Assembly: GCA_021443515.1 (NCBI GenBank)
Contig: JABUTT010000194.1
Location: 1 to 38,019 of the forward strand
Length of the DNA: 38,019 nucleotides
DNA from: Bacteroidales bacterium
GTDB taxonomy: Bacteria > Bacteroidota > Bacteroidia > Bacteroidales > UBA932
Direction: 5' to 3'
Positions 1 through 7,801 of this stretch are shown in pieces. The notes under the pieces are model-generated. The model saw only the letters and a program-made list of their open reading frames with translations. It had not been told where the DNA came from and ran no database searches. Both the position numbers and the translations under genes were made by a program. How positions within the stretch are numbered: the stretch's first letter is position 1; each line of letters opens with the position of its first letter.

Positions 1-446
1 GCCGCCGACTTATTGTCGGGAACATCGAGAAGTTGAACCTTGAAAGGAAGACTCGCGCCATAAAGAACCACAGGGTGGAAGAAGCCGTCTGCCTCATAAT
101 TGTAGTTGAGTCCGAGACGGGAAACCACGCTCATCGCAAGGGCCGGGGATTTAATGACCACGAGCTCGTTATAGACATTGGAGTTGGACTTGAATATGTC
201 CATACCTATCATAGCCTCACCTCCGAGAGTAGGGGTACGGCGGTCATCCTTCACGAGCACAGTCGCGCTGCGAAGATACACAGGCGGCGTCTTCTTGATG
301 TAAAGAGCGCCACAAATCACGCAGACAATCACGCCTATTACGAACCAGTACCAATAGCGGAGGACTATTCCTACGAATTCCTTCAGGCTTATGGTCTGCT
401 GTTCTTCTCTGATAGAGTTTTGATTTGTAATGATTTCGTTTGTCAT
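1..446 (-). CDS. Wzc-like polysaccharide chain-length / tyrosine kinase protein, N-terminal part (partial)
   Basis: The gene begins at the ATG at 446-444 and runs off the left edge, leaving about 148 codons. The visible protein has a short cytoplasmic N-terminus (MTNEIITNQNSIREEQ), a membrane segment at about residues 27-45 (GIVLRYWYWFVIGVIVCVICG), and then a periplasmic stretch with the Wzz-type pattern of a chain-length determinant (YLRSATVLVKDD, VYNELVVIKSPALAMSVVSRLGL). In Bacteroidota such proteins usually carry a C-terminal cytoplasmic BY-kinase domain, which would lie outside the window, so the kinase part is inferred. It sits 19 bp downstream of the Wza-like gene on the same strand. 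This is the usual order for the inner-membrane partner of the outer-membrane polysaccharide channel in capsule or exopolysaccharide loci. The plus-strand reading frame over this region is its shadow. Confidence 0.85.
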   Translation of the reverse strand, partial: MTNEIITNQNSIREEQQTISLKEFVGIVLRYWYWFVIGVIVCVICGALYIKKTPPVYLRSATVLVKDDRRTPTLGGEAMIGMDIFKSNSNVYNELVVIKSPALAMSVVSRLGLNYNYEADGFFHPVVLYGASLPFKVQLLDVPDNKSA

Positions 447-465
447 AATACGGGAACTTGAGGTA

Positions 466-1287
466 CTATCTTGCACTCTGAAGCACTATGCTGATAATTG
501 TTGCGGTGAGAGAAGCGATTGAAACCCAGAAAGAGGCGCTCAGGACATTGTTTCCGTTGACGGTGGCCTGACGGGCGCGCATCTTATTAGGTTTCACATA
601 AATGACATCATTCTGCTGGAGATAGAAACCTTCAGATGAAGTCATTTCCTCTGCAGAGTTTATATTCAGATGATAGACCTTCTGAACGCCATTCTCGGTA
701 CGAATGACCTGAATGTCCTTGCGGATACCGTAGATGGTAAGGTCACCGGCCACGGCAATGGCATCGTAGATAGTGAAACTGTCGTGAGTAATGTTGTATA
801 CGCCCGGTTTTGTGACCTCTCCGAGCACAGAAACCTTGAGATTGAGAAACTCCACCGAAACCGTAGGGTCCTTGATAAGGTCCTCCCTGATGAGCCTGTC
901 CGATATCAATTCCGAAATCTCCGACCTCGTAAGGCCCGAAATATGAAGTTTTCCAAGCACCGGAAACATAATGTTGCCATCCACATCAATGGTGTAACTT
1001 GCCGACTGCTGGGATGAAGCGGAAATGCCCGGAACACCGACCTGGTTGGAATAAATCGGAAGATTGAACAAAGCTGCAAGCTCAGGGTCCTTGCTGCTTA
1101 CGATGATGGTGATTTTGTCCTCTGGTTTAACCTTTATGGCCTTGCCCGGAACAGATGAAATCTCGTTTACATTAGTCCCTTCCTGCTTTTCGGCATCCTG
1201 AAAATATGGGATTTCCTTCACGGAATTACAAGATGCAACCATGAAGATGGCAGCAGCGGCGCAAAGGAGTGTTTTGATTAACTTCAT
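466..1287 (-). CDS. Wza-like polysaccharide export lipoprotein
   Basis: A 273-aa outer-membrane polysaccharide export protein. The frame is open further upstream, but the start at 1287 is chosen because it gives a clean lipoprotein signal peptide (MKLIKTLLCAAAAIFMVASC) with the lipobox Cys at residue 20. The mature part has a polysaccharide biosynthesis/export domain at about 50-150 (DKITIIVSSKDPELAALFN, YTIDVDGNIMFPVLG) followed by an SLBB-type domain (KVSVLGEVTKPGVYNI, TIYDAIAVAGDL). A hydrophobic segment at the C-terminus (FWVSIASLTATIISIVL) probably spans the outer membrane, as in Wza. The Wzc-like gene follows 19 bp downstream on the same strand, so the pair likely begins a capsule or exopolysaccharide operon continuing beyond the window. 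A Bacteroides-type -7 box lies about 40 bp upstream of the start. Confidence 0.9.
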   Translation of the reverse strand: MKLIKTLLCAAAAIFMVASCNSVKEIPYFQDAEKQEGTNVNEISSVPGKAIKVKPEDKITIIVSSKDPELAALFNLPIYSNQVGVPGISASSQQSASYTIDVDGNIMFPVLGKLHISGLTRSEISELISDRLIREDLIKDPTVSVEFLNLKVSVLGEVTKPGVYNITHDSFTIYDAIAVAGDLTIYGIRKDIQVIRTENGVQKVYHLNINSAEEMTSSEGFYLQQNDVIYVKPNKMRARQATVNGNNVLSASFWVSIASLTATIISIVLQSAR

Positions 1288-1325
1288 ATCGTGTTTTCTC
1301 TTTTTCACAAAAACATATAATCGGG

Positions 1326-1333
1326 CAAATATA
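1326..1333 (-). promoter_or_regulatory. Probable -7 promoter box for the Wza-like gene
   Basis: On the minus strand this reads TATATTTG, matching the Bacteroides -7 consensus TAnnTTTG. It lies 38 bp upstream of the ATG at 1287, in the divergent gap between the export gene and the HExxH lipoprotein gene. No good -33 TTTG sits at the usual 19-21 bp spacing, so the call rests on the -7 box and its position. Confidence 0.45.
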
Positions 1334-1437
1334 GTAAAATAAAAGCAATTTTCCGCGTTATATGCCCCTAAAAACAACGATTTCGGAGGAGCAGAAAATT
1401 AAACGTTTAAAAAAACTGAAACGGTTGTTGCGGCCCT

Positions 1438-1445
1438 TATTTTTG
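1438..1445 (+). promoter_or_regulatory. Probable -7 promoter box for the HExxH lipoprotein group
   Basis: The plus strand reads TATTTTTG, a match to TAnnTTTG, 18 bp upstream of the ATG at 1464. This supports the start at 1464 over the longer open frame beginning at 1362, which would place the promoter inside the coding region. No -33 element is seen at the standard spacing. Confidence 0.45.
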
Positions 1446-1463
1446 CACCCAAAACACAGAGAT

Positions 1464-3071
1464 ATGAAAAAGAATATGAAAACCTTGAAAACGCTGACCT
1501 TGATTTGCTCAGTCCTTCTCTTGGGAGTCCCGGCTTCCTGCTCGAAAAACTACTTGGACTCCACGCCTTCATCCACCGACACTCCACTCTCACACGGGGA
1601 AATTGTCCTCGGAGGCAAGTTGAACAACCCTTATACAACAGAAAATATGACAAAGGCGCTCGAGGCTGTATGCACGCAGGATGTGCTTGAAGAGAATTTT
1701 CCAATCACAAAAGCCGGAGACAGGCTCTCTCCAACACATTATTATGTAAGATTCTTGCCCCTTAACAACAAGGAGGCGGAAGCGGTTTATGACCTTGGTT
1801 TGCCAATATATGACCATCCTCTCGACTATAAAATCGAACAGGACGGAGACTGGTATCATGACCCTGTAATACCCGAATACGACATCACCTATCTATATAC
1901 GGTGGCACCGGTGGATTTTGATTTCAAGGGCCTGAAACACGAAGTCCTGAGCAACTGCTACATCCCTGAGGAAGACACGAAAGGCAGTCCCGTGGACTGG
2001 GCGGAAGTTGAAAGGACGGCATTCATAATCACAGGCAACGAGGACTGTCTCACTAAAGCCTCCAGCCCAGCCTATACTCCAGAAGGACAAATACTTATGA
2101 GTGACCCGGACTTTAACGGAGGCAAGCCTTTCGGAGTGTCGGAGGTCAAAGTTATGTGCAATGTTTTCGTAAAGTTCTGCACCACTTTCACCGACAGGGA
2201 CGGTCGCTATAAAATGTCAAAAAGTTATGCAAAAAATCCGAGGTACAGGCTTGTTTTTGAGAACAACAAAGGTTTTTGCCAGGGGTTTAACCTCATCATT
2301 CTCAGGGCCTCGGTGTGCGCTCTCGGAACAGCTTCGCCACAAGGTCTCAACGCCACAATCACTCCTTCAAGCGACCCCACGATGTACCGCAGATGCGCGG
2401 TAAACAATGCCGCTTACGACTATTACTGCCGTTGCGACAAGGCTGATATGAATGTGTCGCTGCCACCTTCGGACCTGAGGATATGGACACTCACACCTTT
2501 CCAAGCCTCATCCGCCCCTATGGCCCACCACAACACCCTGACATCGATGACCGCAATCAAGACCGTACTCGGAGCATTTGCTCCTCTCGTGAATTTCTTT
2601 CTTCCGGACCTGATTCTCGGCATTTCCAACGGCACATCCTACAAATACATCTACAATACGGTCACGCACGAACTCTCGCACGCAAGCCATTTTTCCTCTG
2701 TGGGAGCAAGTTATTGGAACACCTACATCAACTACATCTTAGACTGTCTGATAAAGGACGGACTGGACTGCTACGGAGACGGCAATAGGGAAAATGCAGG
2801 CTATTGCGAGGTTGGGGAAATGTGGGCCTACTACCTTTCGAGCGAGATGTTCCGAGAGAGATATGCCTTGAGCGGACCGGACCAGGGAAGCCAATACTGG
2901 TTCAGACCGCAGATTCTCACCTATCTTTCAGAGAGAGGCTTCTCGAAACAGCAGATTTTCGCTGCACTCCAGGGCGGAGTAACATCTCGTGATGCCCTTT
3001 GGGACAAACTCCTCGACCTCTATCCATCTAAACGCACCCTGATCAACCAGGCATTCGAAAACTATAAATAG
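1464..3071 (+). CDS. Lipoprotein with HExxHxxH zinc-metallopeptidase-like motif, function unknown
   Basis: A 535-aa predicted outer-membrane or surface lipoprotein. The start at 1464 gives a signal peptide (MKKNMKTLKTLTLICSVLLL) ending in a lipobox (PASC); the longer frame from 1362 adds a lysine-rich leader without signal features. The mature N-terminus is Ser/Thr/Pro-rich (DSTPSSTDTPLS). At residues 402-409 it has HELSHASH, a zinc-binding HExxHxxH pattern, followed about 40 residues later by EVGEMWAYYLSSEMF, where E449 or E452 could be a third ligand or helper residue. That suggests a metallopeptidase-like fold, but I do not recognise the family and the substrate is unknown. It is followed after 6 bp by the DUF3575 gene and then a FimB/Mfa2-like gene, so it probably belongs to a surface-protein operon. 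Confidence is high that it is a gene and moderate for peptidase activity. Confidence 0.8.
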   Translation: MKKNMKTLKTLTLICSVLLLGVPASCSKNYLDSTPSSTDTPLSHGEIVLGGKLNNPYTTENMTKALEAVCTQDVLEENFPITKAGDRLSPTHYYVRFLPLNNKEAEAVYDLGLPIYDHPLDYKIEQDGDWYHDPVIPEYDITYLYTVAPVDFDFKGLKHEVLSNCYIPEEDTKGSPVDWAEVERTAFIITGNEDCLTKASSPAYTPEGQILMSDPDFNGGKPFGVSEVKVMCNVFVKFCTTFTDRDGRYKMSKSYAKNPRYRLVFENNKGFCQGFNLIILRASVCALGTASPQGLNATITPSSDPTMYRRCAVNNAAYDYYCRCDKADMNVSLPPSDLRIWTLTPFQASSAPMAHHNTLTSMTAIKTVLGAFAPLVNFFLPDLILGISNGTSYKYIYNTVTHELSHASHFSSVGASYWNTYINYILDCLIKDGLDCYGDGNRENAGYCEVGEMWAYYLSSEMFRERYALSGPDQGSQYWFRPQILTYLSERGFSKQQIFAALQGGVTSRDALWDKLLDLYPSKRTLINQAFENYK

Positions 3072-3077
3072 AACCCG

Positions 3078-3644
3078 ATGAAGACGCATATACTCAAAAG
3101 AAGTGTTGTTACACTTTTCTCATTGCTTGCTTATTTCACTGTCAACTCTCAAGAATTCTCTTGTTCGACAAACCTCGCCGATCTGGCATTTCTCGGTGGA
3201 ATCAACACTTCTTTTTCTTATGCGTTTTCGCGACACTGGAGCGCTGATGCCGGAGTCGTTTACCGCCCTTTTACCTTTCGACAAGGTCAGTCAAATCAGT
3301 TTCAAGTTAAAACAAGGTCGGTTTCTGTGGGGGCGAGATACTGGCTCTGGCATTGCTACAGTGGTTTTTATGTCAATTCAAGAATCAAAATTCAGGAATA
3401 CAACGAAGGTGGCATTGTATCCCCTGTTACCAATGAAGGAGAAAGGTATGGCCTCGGTATAGGCGTGGGCTATGCCTATATGCTCTCCTCCCACATAAAC
3501 ATAGAAGCGGGCTGGGGATTGTGGAGCGGTCTGGCAACCTACAAGAAATACTCATGTCCAAGGTGCGGGGATGTTCTCGAGCAGGGCAAGAAAGTATTTC
3601 TTCTTCCCGACACCTTAAATATCGCAATAAGTTACATATTCTAA
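3078..3644 (+). CDS. DUF3575-type small outer-membrane beta-barrel protein
   Basis: A 188-aa exported protein with an N-terminal signal peptide (MKTHILKRSVVTLFSLLAYF, cleavage probably after VNS). The rest consists of alternating hydrophobic, aromatic-rich strands and ends in Phe (NIAISYIF), the usual signature of an outer-membrane barrel. The pattern WHCYSGFYVNSRIKIQEYN..GG, RYGLGIGVGYAYMLSSHIN, IEAGWGLWSG and YSCPRCG fits the DUF3575 family of Bacteroidota, which commonly sits beside fimbrillin and Mfa2-type genes. The CPRC pair near the C-terminus is part of that family pattern as I know it. It lies 6 bp after the HExxH lipoprotein gene and 31 bp before the FimB/Mfa2-like gene, consistent with one transcript. 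Its molecular role is unknown. Confidence 0.8.
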   Translation: MKTHILKRSVVTLFSLLAYFTVNSQEFSCSTNLADLAFLGGINTSFSYAFSRHWSADAGVVYRPFTFRQGQSNQFQVKTRSVSVGARYWLWHCYSGFYVNSRIKIQEYNEGGIVSPVTNEGERYGLGIGVGYAYMLSSHINIEAGWGLWSGLATYKKYSCPRCGDVLEQGKKVFLLPDTLNIAISYIF

Positions 3645-3675
3645 GAAACTTATGATAAAACGCACATTTTCCAAT

Positions 3676-4446
3676 ATGAAGCATACTATTTTTATTATCA
3701 CAACGTTTTGGGCTCTGGCTGTTTCCTGCTCCGTGAAGGAAAACCGCGGGGACTGCCGTGGCACCTATATCCTCAATCTCTCAAAGGTAAGCGTTTCCGA
3801 CACGCTATACATAAACTTTTTGTCCTCAAGCGGAGATGCTCAGACCTTTGCCTTCGCTCCCGGAAAGCTGACCGAGGAGATAAAAGTCACCCTGCCCCAA
3901 GGGGAAACCTCGGTCACAGCCTACTGCGGAGATGAGGGAAAATGCAGTTTTGAGAGTTACACTATCGCACGAGGTAGCGACTATCCCCCTCTCTATGCTT
4001 CCAGAAAGGTGGTAAATATCATTGCAGGTGAAATCAGGGACACACTCAGCCTCTACAAGAAATACTCGAAAGTATCCGTTATGCTCACCTACGATGATCC
4101 TATCAATCCTTACAAGCTCCGAATACTCGGCTGTAATGACGGTTACAACTCGAGACTTGAGCCGCACGAGGGGCAGTTTCAAGTGGAAATGGATTCCTAT
4201 TCGGGAGCGCAAAGGATGTTCAATCTGCCACAGCAAACGGACGGAAGCCTCCTTCTCGAACTCTCGGATCCGACCTCAGGCCTTTTCAGACGCTTTGCCA
4301 TAGGACAGATGATACTGGAGAGCGGCTTTGACTGGAGCACACCCAACCTTGAAGATGTGATTCTGACTCTGAGTTATTCCACCACAGAATTGAGGCTCTC
4401 CATATCCGGATGGAAGGATGAATATGTCTTTGACATCAACATTTAA
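3676..4446 (+). CDS. FimB/Mfa2-like fimbrial anchor lipoprotein
   Basis: A 256-aa predicted lipoprotein. The start at 3676 gives a compact signal peptide with lipobox (MKHTIFIITTFWALAVSC); the in-frame ATG at 3652 adds eight residues and is less likely. Just after the lipidated Cys is the pattern SVKENRGDCRGTYILNLSKV, typical of FimB/Mfa2 family anchor or assembly subunits. These keep a second Cys near the N-terminus and then form two beta-sandwich domains; the remainder here is beta-rich and without membrane segments. In characterised systems such proteins anchor or limit the length of type V fimbriae at the outer membrane. DUF3575 lies immediately upstream, as in many fimbrial clusters, but no fimbrillin shaft gene follows: the next gene is yifB, 4 bp downstream. 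The family call is by pattern memory, so DUF5119-like proteins remain an alternative. Confidence 0.65.
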   Translation: MKHTIFIITTFWALAVSCSVKENRGDCRGTYILNLSKVSVSDTLYINFLSSSGDAQTFAFAPGKLTEEIKVTLPQGETSVTAYCGDEGKCSFESYTIARGSDYPPLYASRKVVNIIAGEIRDTLSLYKKYSKVSVMLTYDDPINPYKLRILGCNDGYNSRLEPHEGQFQVEMDSYSGAQRMFNLPQQTDGSLLLELSDPTSGLFRRFAIGQMILESGFDWSTPNLEDVILTLSYSTTELRLSISGWKDEYVFDINI

Positions 4447-4450
4447 GTCT

Positions 4451-6079
4451 ATGTTGGTCAATATAAACGGAGCCAAGTGCGTCGGGATTGACGCTATGCA
4501 CATTACTATTGAAATCGATGTTTCCATAGGCATCGGATTTCATCTCGTGGGACTTGGAGATGTGGCGGTGAAGGAAAGTCTGCTGAGGGTCACCACGGCA
4601 ATGACGACTCTCGGATATAAAATTCCCGGCAAGAAGATAGTTATCAACCTCGCCCCTGCGGACACCCACAAACAGGGCTCCGGCTTCGACCTTCCCATTG
4701 CCGCAGGAGTGCTTTTGGCTACAGAGCAGCTGGATGTGAGCGAAGAAGAAGCCAAAAATATCGCAAGCAACTGCCTCCTGATGGGAGAATTGGGACTTGA
4801 CGGAAGCGTGCGGCAAATCAGCGGAGCCCTGCCTATGCTCTCCCTCGCCCGCTCTTTGGGACTGAAAGAATTCATTTTGCCAAGGGAAAACGCCCTTGAA
4901 ATTCAGGACTATGCTGAGGGATTGAGGGTTTATGGAGTGGAAAGTCTGCCGGATGTGGTGGAAATACTCACAAAGAAAGATGGTTATGAGAAATTCAATA
5001 TAGATTCTTTCGCGAAAGAAGCCCAAAAGGAAAGGCCCGACCCGAGTCTCGGTTTTCCGGAACTGACACTCGCAGGGGTAATGGATATGAGCGAAATAAT
5101 AGGTCAGAATCAGGCAAAGAGAGGAATTGAGATTGCTGCCTCAGGAGGTCACAACATCATCCTTATCGGGAGTCCCGGTTCGGGAAAAAGTTCACTTGCC
5201 AAGGCGATGTGCGGCATTTTGCCTCCCCTTTCTCCCGAAGAGAACCTCGTAACAAGGAAAATCTATTCGGTGGCAGGAATAAGGCAGCCGATGAACTCGA
5301 TGCGTCCCTTCAGAAGTCCCCACTACAGCGCATCCCTTGCATCAATAATAGGAGGAGGATCTTCCTCAGTGGCACCAGGCGAAATTTCCCTCGCCCACAA
5401 CGGAATACTTTTCATAGATGAGTTTTGCGAGGCTTCCAAACAGGTGATAGAAGCGCTTAGGGCCCCTATGGAAGACGGCAAGGTCACTATATCCCGTCTG
5501 AAGGCAAAAATCGACTATCCAGCAAGATTCACCCTTGTTGCCGCCACAAATCCCTGTCCTTGCGGCTACTACGGAGAAGGCAACAGGTGCAAGTGTACAA
5601 GAACAAGGCGGGAACAATATCTCAATCGCCTTTCGGGCCCCCTTCTCGATAGAATTGACCTGCAAATCTGGGTGCACCCCGTTGATCCTAAGAAACTCTC
5701 GAAGAAAGCCCCGGGAGGAGAGACATCCGCAGAAATTGCCCGGAGAGTGAGAAAAGTCAGGGAAATCCAGCGGATGAGGTTCGCGGAAGAAGGCATAAAC
5801 TGCAATGCGGAAATGTCGAATTCACAGATTGGGAGGTTCTGCAACATGACAAATGCCGCCCGGGAAACCCTTGACGGCATTATGGAGAAAATGAAACTCT
5901 CTGTGAGAGCCTATTATAGAATCCAGAAACTCAGCCAGACCATAGCCGACATCGAGGCTGTGAGAAGGAGCGAAGCAGAGGCGGTAAAGAGAGGTGACCT
6001 GAATCCAAATGAGATTTTGGTTGAGCCTCAACACATTTTGGAAGCGGCAAGTTATCGCCTTATAGACGGACAGCCTTAA
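4451..6079 (+). CDS. yifB: YifB/ComM family AAA ATPase (Mg chelatase-like)
   Basis: A 542-aa protein of standard family length. The start at 4451 is chosen because the family begins with MLV followed by a short strand and GIDA; the open frame extends to 4418 inside the previous gene. Order of parts: an N-terminal Lon-S5-fold ChlI domain (about 1-165, FHLVGLGDVAVKES, PADTHKQGSGFDLPIA), a central AAA module with Walker A GSPGSGKSS (240-248) and Walker B GILFIDEF (318-325), a cysteine-rich insert NPCPCGYYGEGNRCKC that is characteristic of the family, and a C-terminal Mg chelatase-like domain. ComM of Haemophilus and Vibrio is a hexameric helicase for branch migration during natural transformation; the role in Bacteroidota is not established. 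It starts 4 bp after the fimbrial-type gene and ends convergent to deoC. Confidence 0.93.
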   Translation: MLVNINGAKCVGIDAMHITIEIDVSIGIGFHLVGLGDVAVKESLLRVTTAMTTLGYKIPGKKIVINLAPADTHKQGSGFDLPIAAGVLLATEQLDVSEEEAKNIASNCLLMGELGLDGSVRQISGALPMLSLARSLGLKEFILPRENALEIQDYAEGLRVYGVESLPDVVEILTKKDGYEKFNIDSFAKEAQKERPDPSLGFPELTLAGVMDMSEIIGQNQAKRGIEIAASGGHNIILIGSPGSGKSSLAKAMCGILPPLSPEENLVTRKIYSVAGIRQPMNSMRPFRSPHYSASLASIIGGGSSSVAPGEISLAHNGILFIDEFCEASKQVIEALRAPMEDGKVTISRLKAKIDYPARFTLVAATNPCPCGYYGEGNRCKCTRTRREQYLNRLSGPLLDRIDLQIWVHPVDPKKLSKKAPGGETSAEIARRVRKVREIQRMRFAEEGINCNAEMSNSQIGRFCNMTNAARETLDGIMEKMKLSVRAYYRIQKLSQTIADIEAVRRSEAEAVKRGDLNPNEILVEPQHILEAASYRLIDGQP

Positions 6080-6115
6080 AAAGCCATCGTGCCGGCTCGC
6101 CTATACGGCCTCCCT

Positions 6116-6151
6116 CAGCCTTAGAACTGCCTCACGCAGCCTTAGAACTGC
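6116..6151. repeat. Short tandem duplication covering the deoC stop codon
   Basis: The 15-mer CAGCCTTAGAACTGC occurs at 6116-6130 and again at 6137-6151, a 21-bp period. The right-hand copy contains the last codons and stop of deoC; the left-hand copy lies just beyond the stop, in the 62-bp convergent gap with yifB. The core octamer CAGCCTTA also forms the end of yifB at 6071-6078. No hairpin with a T-run is visible in this gap. Confidence 0.7.
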
Positions 6152-7029
6152 TTAAGTTCTTTGCCCTCAATTGCGCTGAGGAGGTTGTTTGCCATACGGC
6201 TGACTCCGAAACGAAGTGTCTTTGGAGAGAGCCAGATAGGGCCGAGTATTCTTGAAACTATGTTGTAGTAAAGAATTGCATCGTCCGCACTCGAGAGGCC
6301 TCCCGCCGGCTTGAAACCAACAATCTTGCCGGTAGTTGCGTGGAAAGCCTTGATGGCTGAACACATAAGGGCGGCTGCTATTGGGGTGGCATTCACAGAA
6401 ACCTTGCCTGTGGAAGTCTTAATGAAATCTGCACCTGCCTCCATTGCGAGGAAACTTGCAGAAAGAATGTGCTCTGCGTCAGGAAGAAGGCCGGTTTCGA
6501 GAATGACCTTGAGAATTACCTTGCGATCGGGAGCAGCATCCTCAATTGTGGCTTTCACTGCCTTGATTTCATCGAAGGCTCCGGCATAGTCGCCTGAGAG
6601 GAACTTGCAGAGATTGAGAACTATGTCCACCTCATCTGCACCATTTTCAACTGCCTTGCGAACCTCAAGAAGTTTCACGTCGAGGAAACTCTGAGATGAA
6701 GGGAAGCAGGCTGAAACCACTGTCGCGTGAAGAGCAGGATTGTTTCTGGTCTCTGCAACCACAGATGCAAAATTTGAGAACACACAAACGGAAGCAGGAA
6801 GAGGATAGTCGGGATATTTCCGGGCATAGTCGTTGACCTTGTTCACAAGGGCTGCCACGGAAGCCTCGGTATCATCGGTTTTCAGGGTTGTAAGATCCAT
6901 CAAAGAGAAGCAGGAAAGCAATGCCTCACGTGTCTTGAGAGTTGGAACTTCCGCCTTTACGGATTCAATCAGGGCTTCGAGAGCCGGAACATCGGCGCTA
7001 AGGCCGTACTTTTGCAGGAATTGTGTCAT
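6142..7029 (-). CDS. deoC: Deoxyribose-phosphate aldolase
   Basis: A 295-aa class I aldolase that interconverts 2-deoxyribose 5-phosphate with acetaldehyde plus glyceraldehyde 3-phosphate in deoxynucleoside catabolism. The TIM-barrel signatures are clear: the Schiff-base lysine in DFIKTSTGKV (K204), the second active-site lysine in IVGFKPAGGL, and the acidic NGADEVDIVLNL segment (130-141). The protein is longer than the Bacillus type (about 220 aa) because of an N-terminal extension of about 50 residues (MTQFLQKYGLSADVPALEAL). It is the last gene of the long minus-strand run, 9 bp downstream of the radical SAM gene, and ends opposite yifB. The start at 7029 is the first ATG of the frame and leaves a normal spacing to the upstream stop. 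Confidence 0.95.
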   Translation of the reverse strand: MTQFLQKYGLSADVPALEALIESVKAEVPTLKTREALLSCFSLMDLTTLKTDDTEASVAALVNKVNDYARKYPDYPLPASVCVFSNFASVVAETRNNPALHATVVSACFPSSQSFLDVKLLEVRKAVENGADEVDIVLNLCKFLSGDYAGAFDEIKAVKATIEDAAPDRKVILKVILETGLLPDAEHILSASFLAMEAGADFIKTSTGKVSVNATPIAAALMCSAIKAFHATTGKIVGFKPAGGLSSADDAILYYNIVSRILGPIWLSPKTLRFGVSRMANNLLSAIEGKELKQF

Positions 7030-7038
7030 AGTATCTGA

Positions 7039-7800
7039 TTAAGCGTTTATTTGTATGTTGAATCCCTCCTTTTTGAGAGGTTGGAGTAGAGTTTTTATAT
7101 AGCCTGCAGCAAGTGGGCGCAGGGATGTATCCGGACTTGGGCGGTCGAGAGTATAGACCATAACCTGACGTGGATGAAGCAGTCTGACAAGTTTCATCCA
7201 TTCAAATATCCAGCACTCAAGGTTGAGAAGGGGCTCATTCGGGGCATAGAGCATCATAGTCTGAAGAACAAAGTCCCCGTGGAATGATGCAAGATTTTCG
7301 ATGACCTCGTTGAGATTGTAACTGCCCTCGGGCTTGTTGATGAGAGAAATCACCTCCATCGAAGGACCGTCGAGTTTGAGTATGGGATTGTCGATTTTAA
7401 GCAGAGCGGACTTTACCGAAGACACGGAAAGCCTTGTGGAGTTGCTTAGAACCGATATTTTAGCCTCGGGATAATAGCGGTTCCGAAGAGCAATGGTCGC
7501 ATCTATCACAGCCTCAAAATCAGGATGAAGAGTAGGCTCTCCGTGGCCAGAGAAAGTGATTGAATCTATCGGAGTTCCCGCCTCGGAACAAAATTTCAGT
7601 TTGGTCTCAATGGCCTCAACCACCTCTTTCAACGAAGGAAGGATATGGTCTTCCCTGCCGTCAGCGTTCCAGCCGCACTCACAGTAGATGCAGTCAAAAT
7701 TGCATAACTTGCCACTCCGAGGGGAAATGTTAATTCCAAGCGAAGAACCGAGTCTCCTCGAATGTATCGGACCGTATGCTATGTCATCAAACCTCAGCAT
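7039..7800 (-). CDS. Radical SAM protein, COG0731 (TYW1-like) type
   Basis: A 253-aa radical SAM enzyme of unassigned substrate. The start at 7800 (MLRFDDIAYGPIHSRRLGSS) is preferred over the longer frame, which would run into the upstream gene; it leaves one base after the DUF4296 stop. The iron-sulfur motif is CNFDCIYC (C33, C37, C40), followed by SAM-binding features TFSGHGEPTLHPDF and ISVLSNSTRL. The PIHSRRLG..LGINISP opening is typical of the COG0731 group, which includes archaeal wyosine synthases, but bacterial members are largely uncharacterised and lack evidence for tRNA substrates. The C-terminus (QVMVYTLDRPSPDTSL) is conserved in this group as I know it. It lies between a lipoprotein gene and deoC in a tightly packed run, which does not identify its function. 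Confidence 0.85.
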   Translation of the reverse strand: MLRFDDIAYGPIHSRRLGSSLGINISPRSGKLCNFDCIYCECGWNADGREDHILPSLKEVVEAIETKLKFCSEAGTPIDSITFSGHGEPTLHPDFEAVIDATIALRNRYYPEAKISVLSNSTRLSVSSVKSALLKIDNPILKLDGPSMEVISLINKPEGSYNLNEVIENLASFHGDFVLQTMMLYAPNEPLLNLECWIFEWMKLVRLLHPRQVMVYTLDRPSPDTSLRPLAAGYIKTLLQPLKKEGFNIQINA

Positions 7801-7801
7801 G

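Noticed and set aside
33-461. 142-aa plus-strand reading frame at the left edge
   Set aside because: The minus strand here encodes a clear Wzz-type membrane protein next to the Wza-like gene; the plus frame has no protein features.
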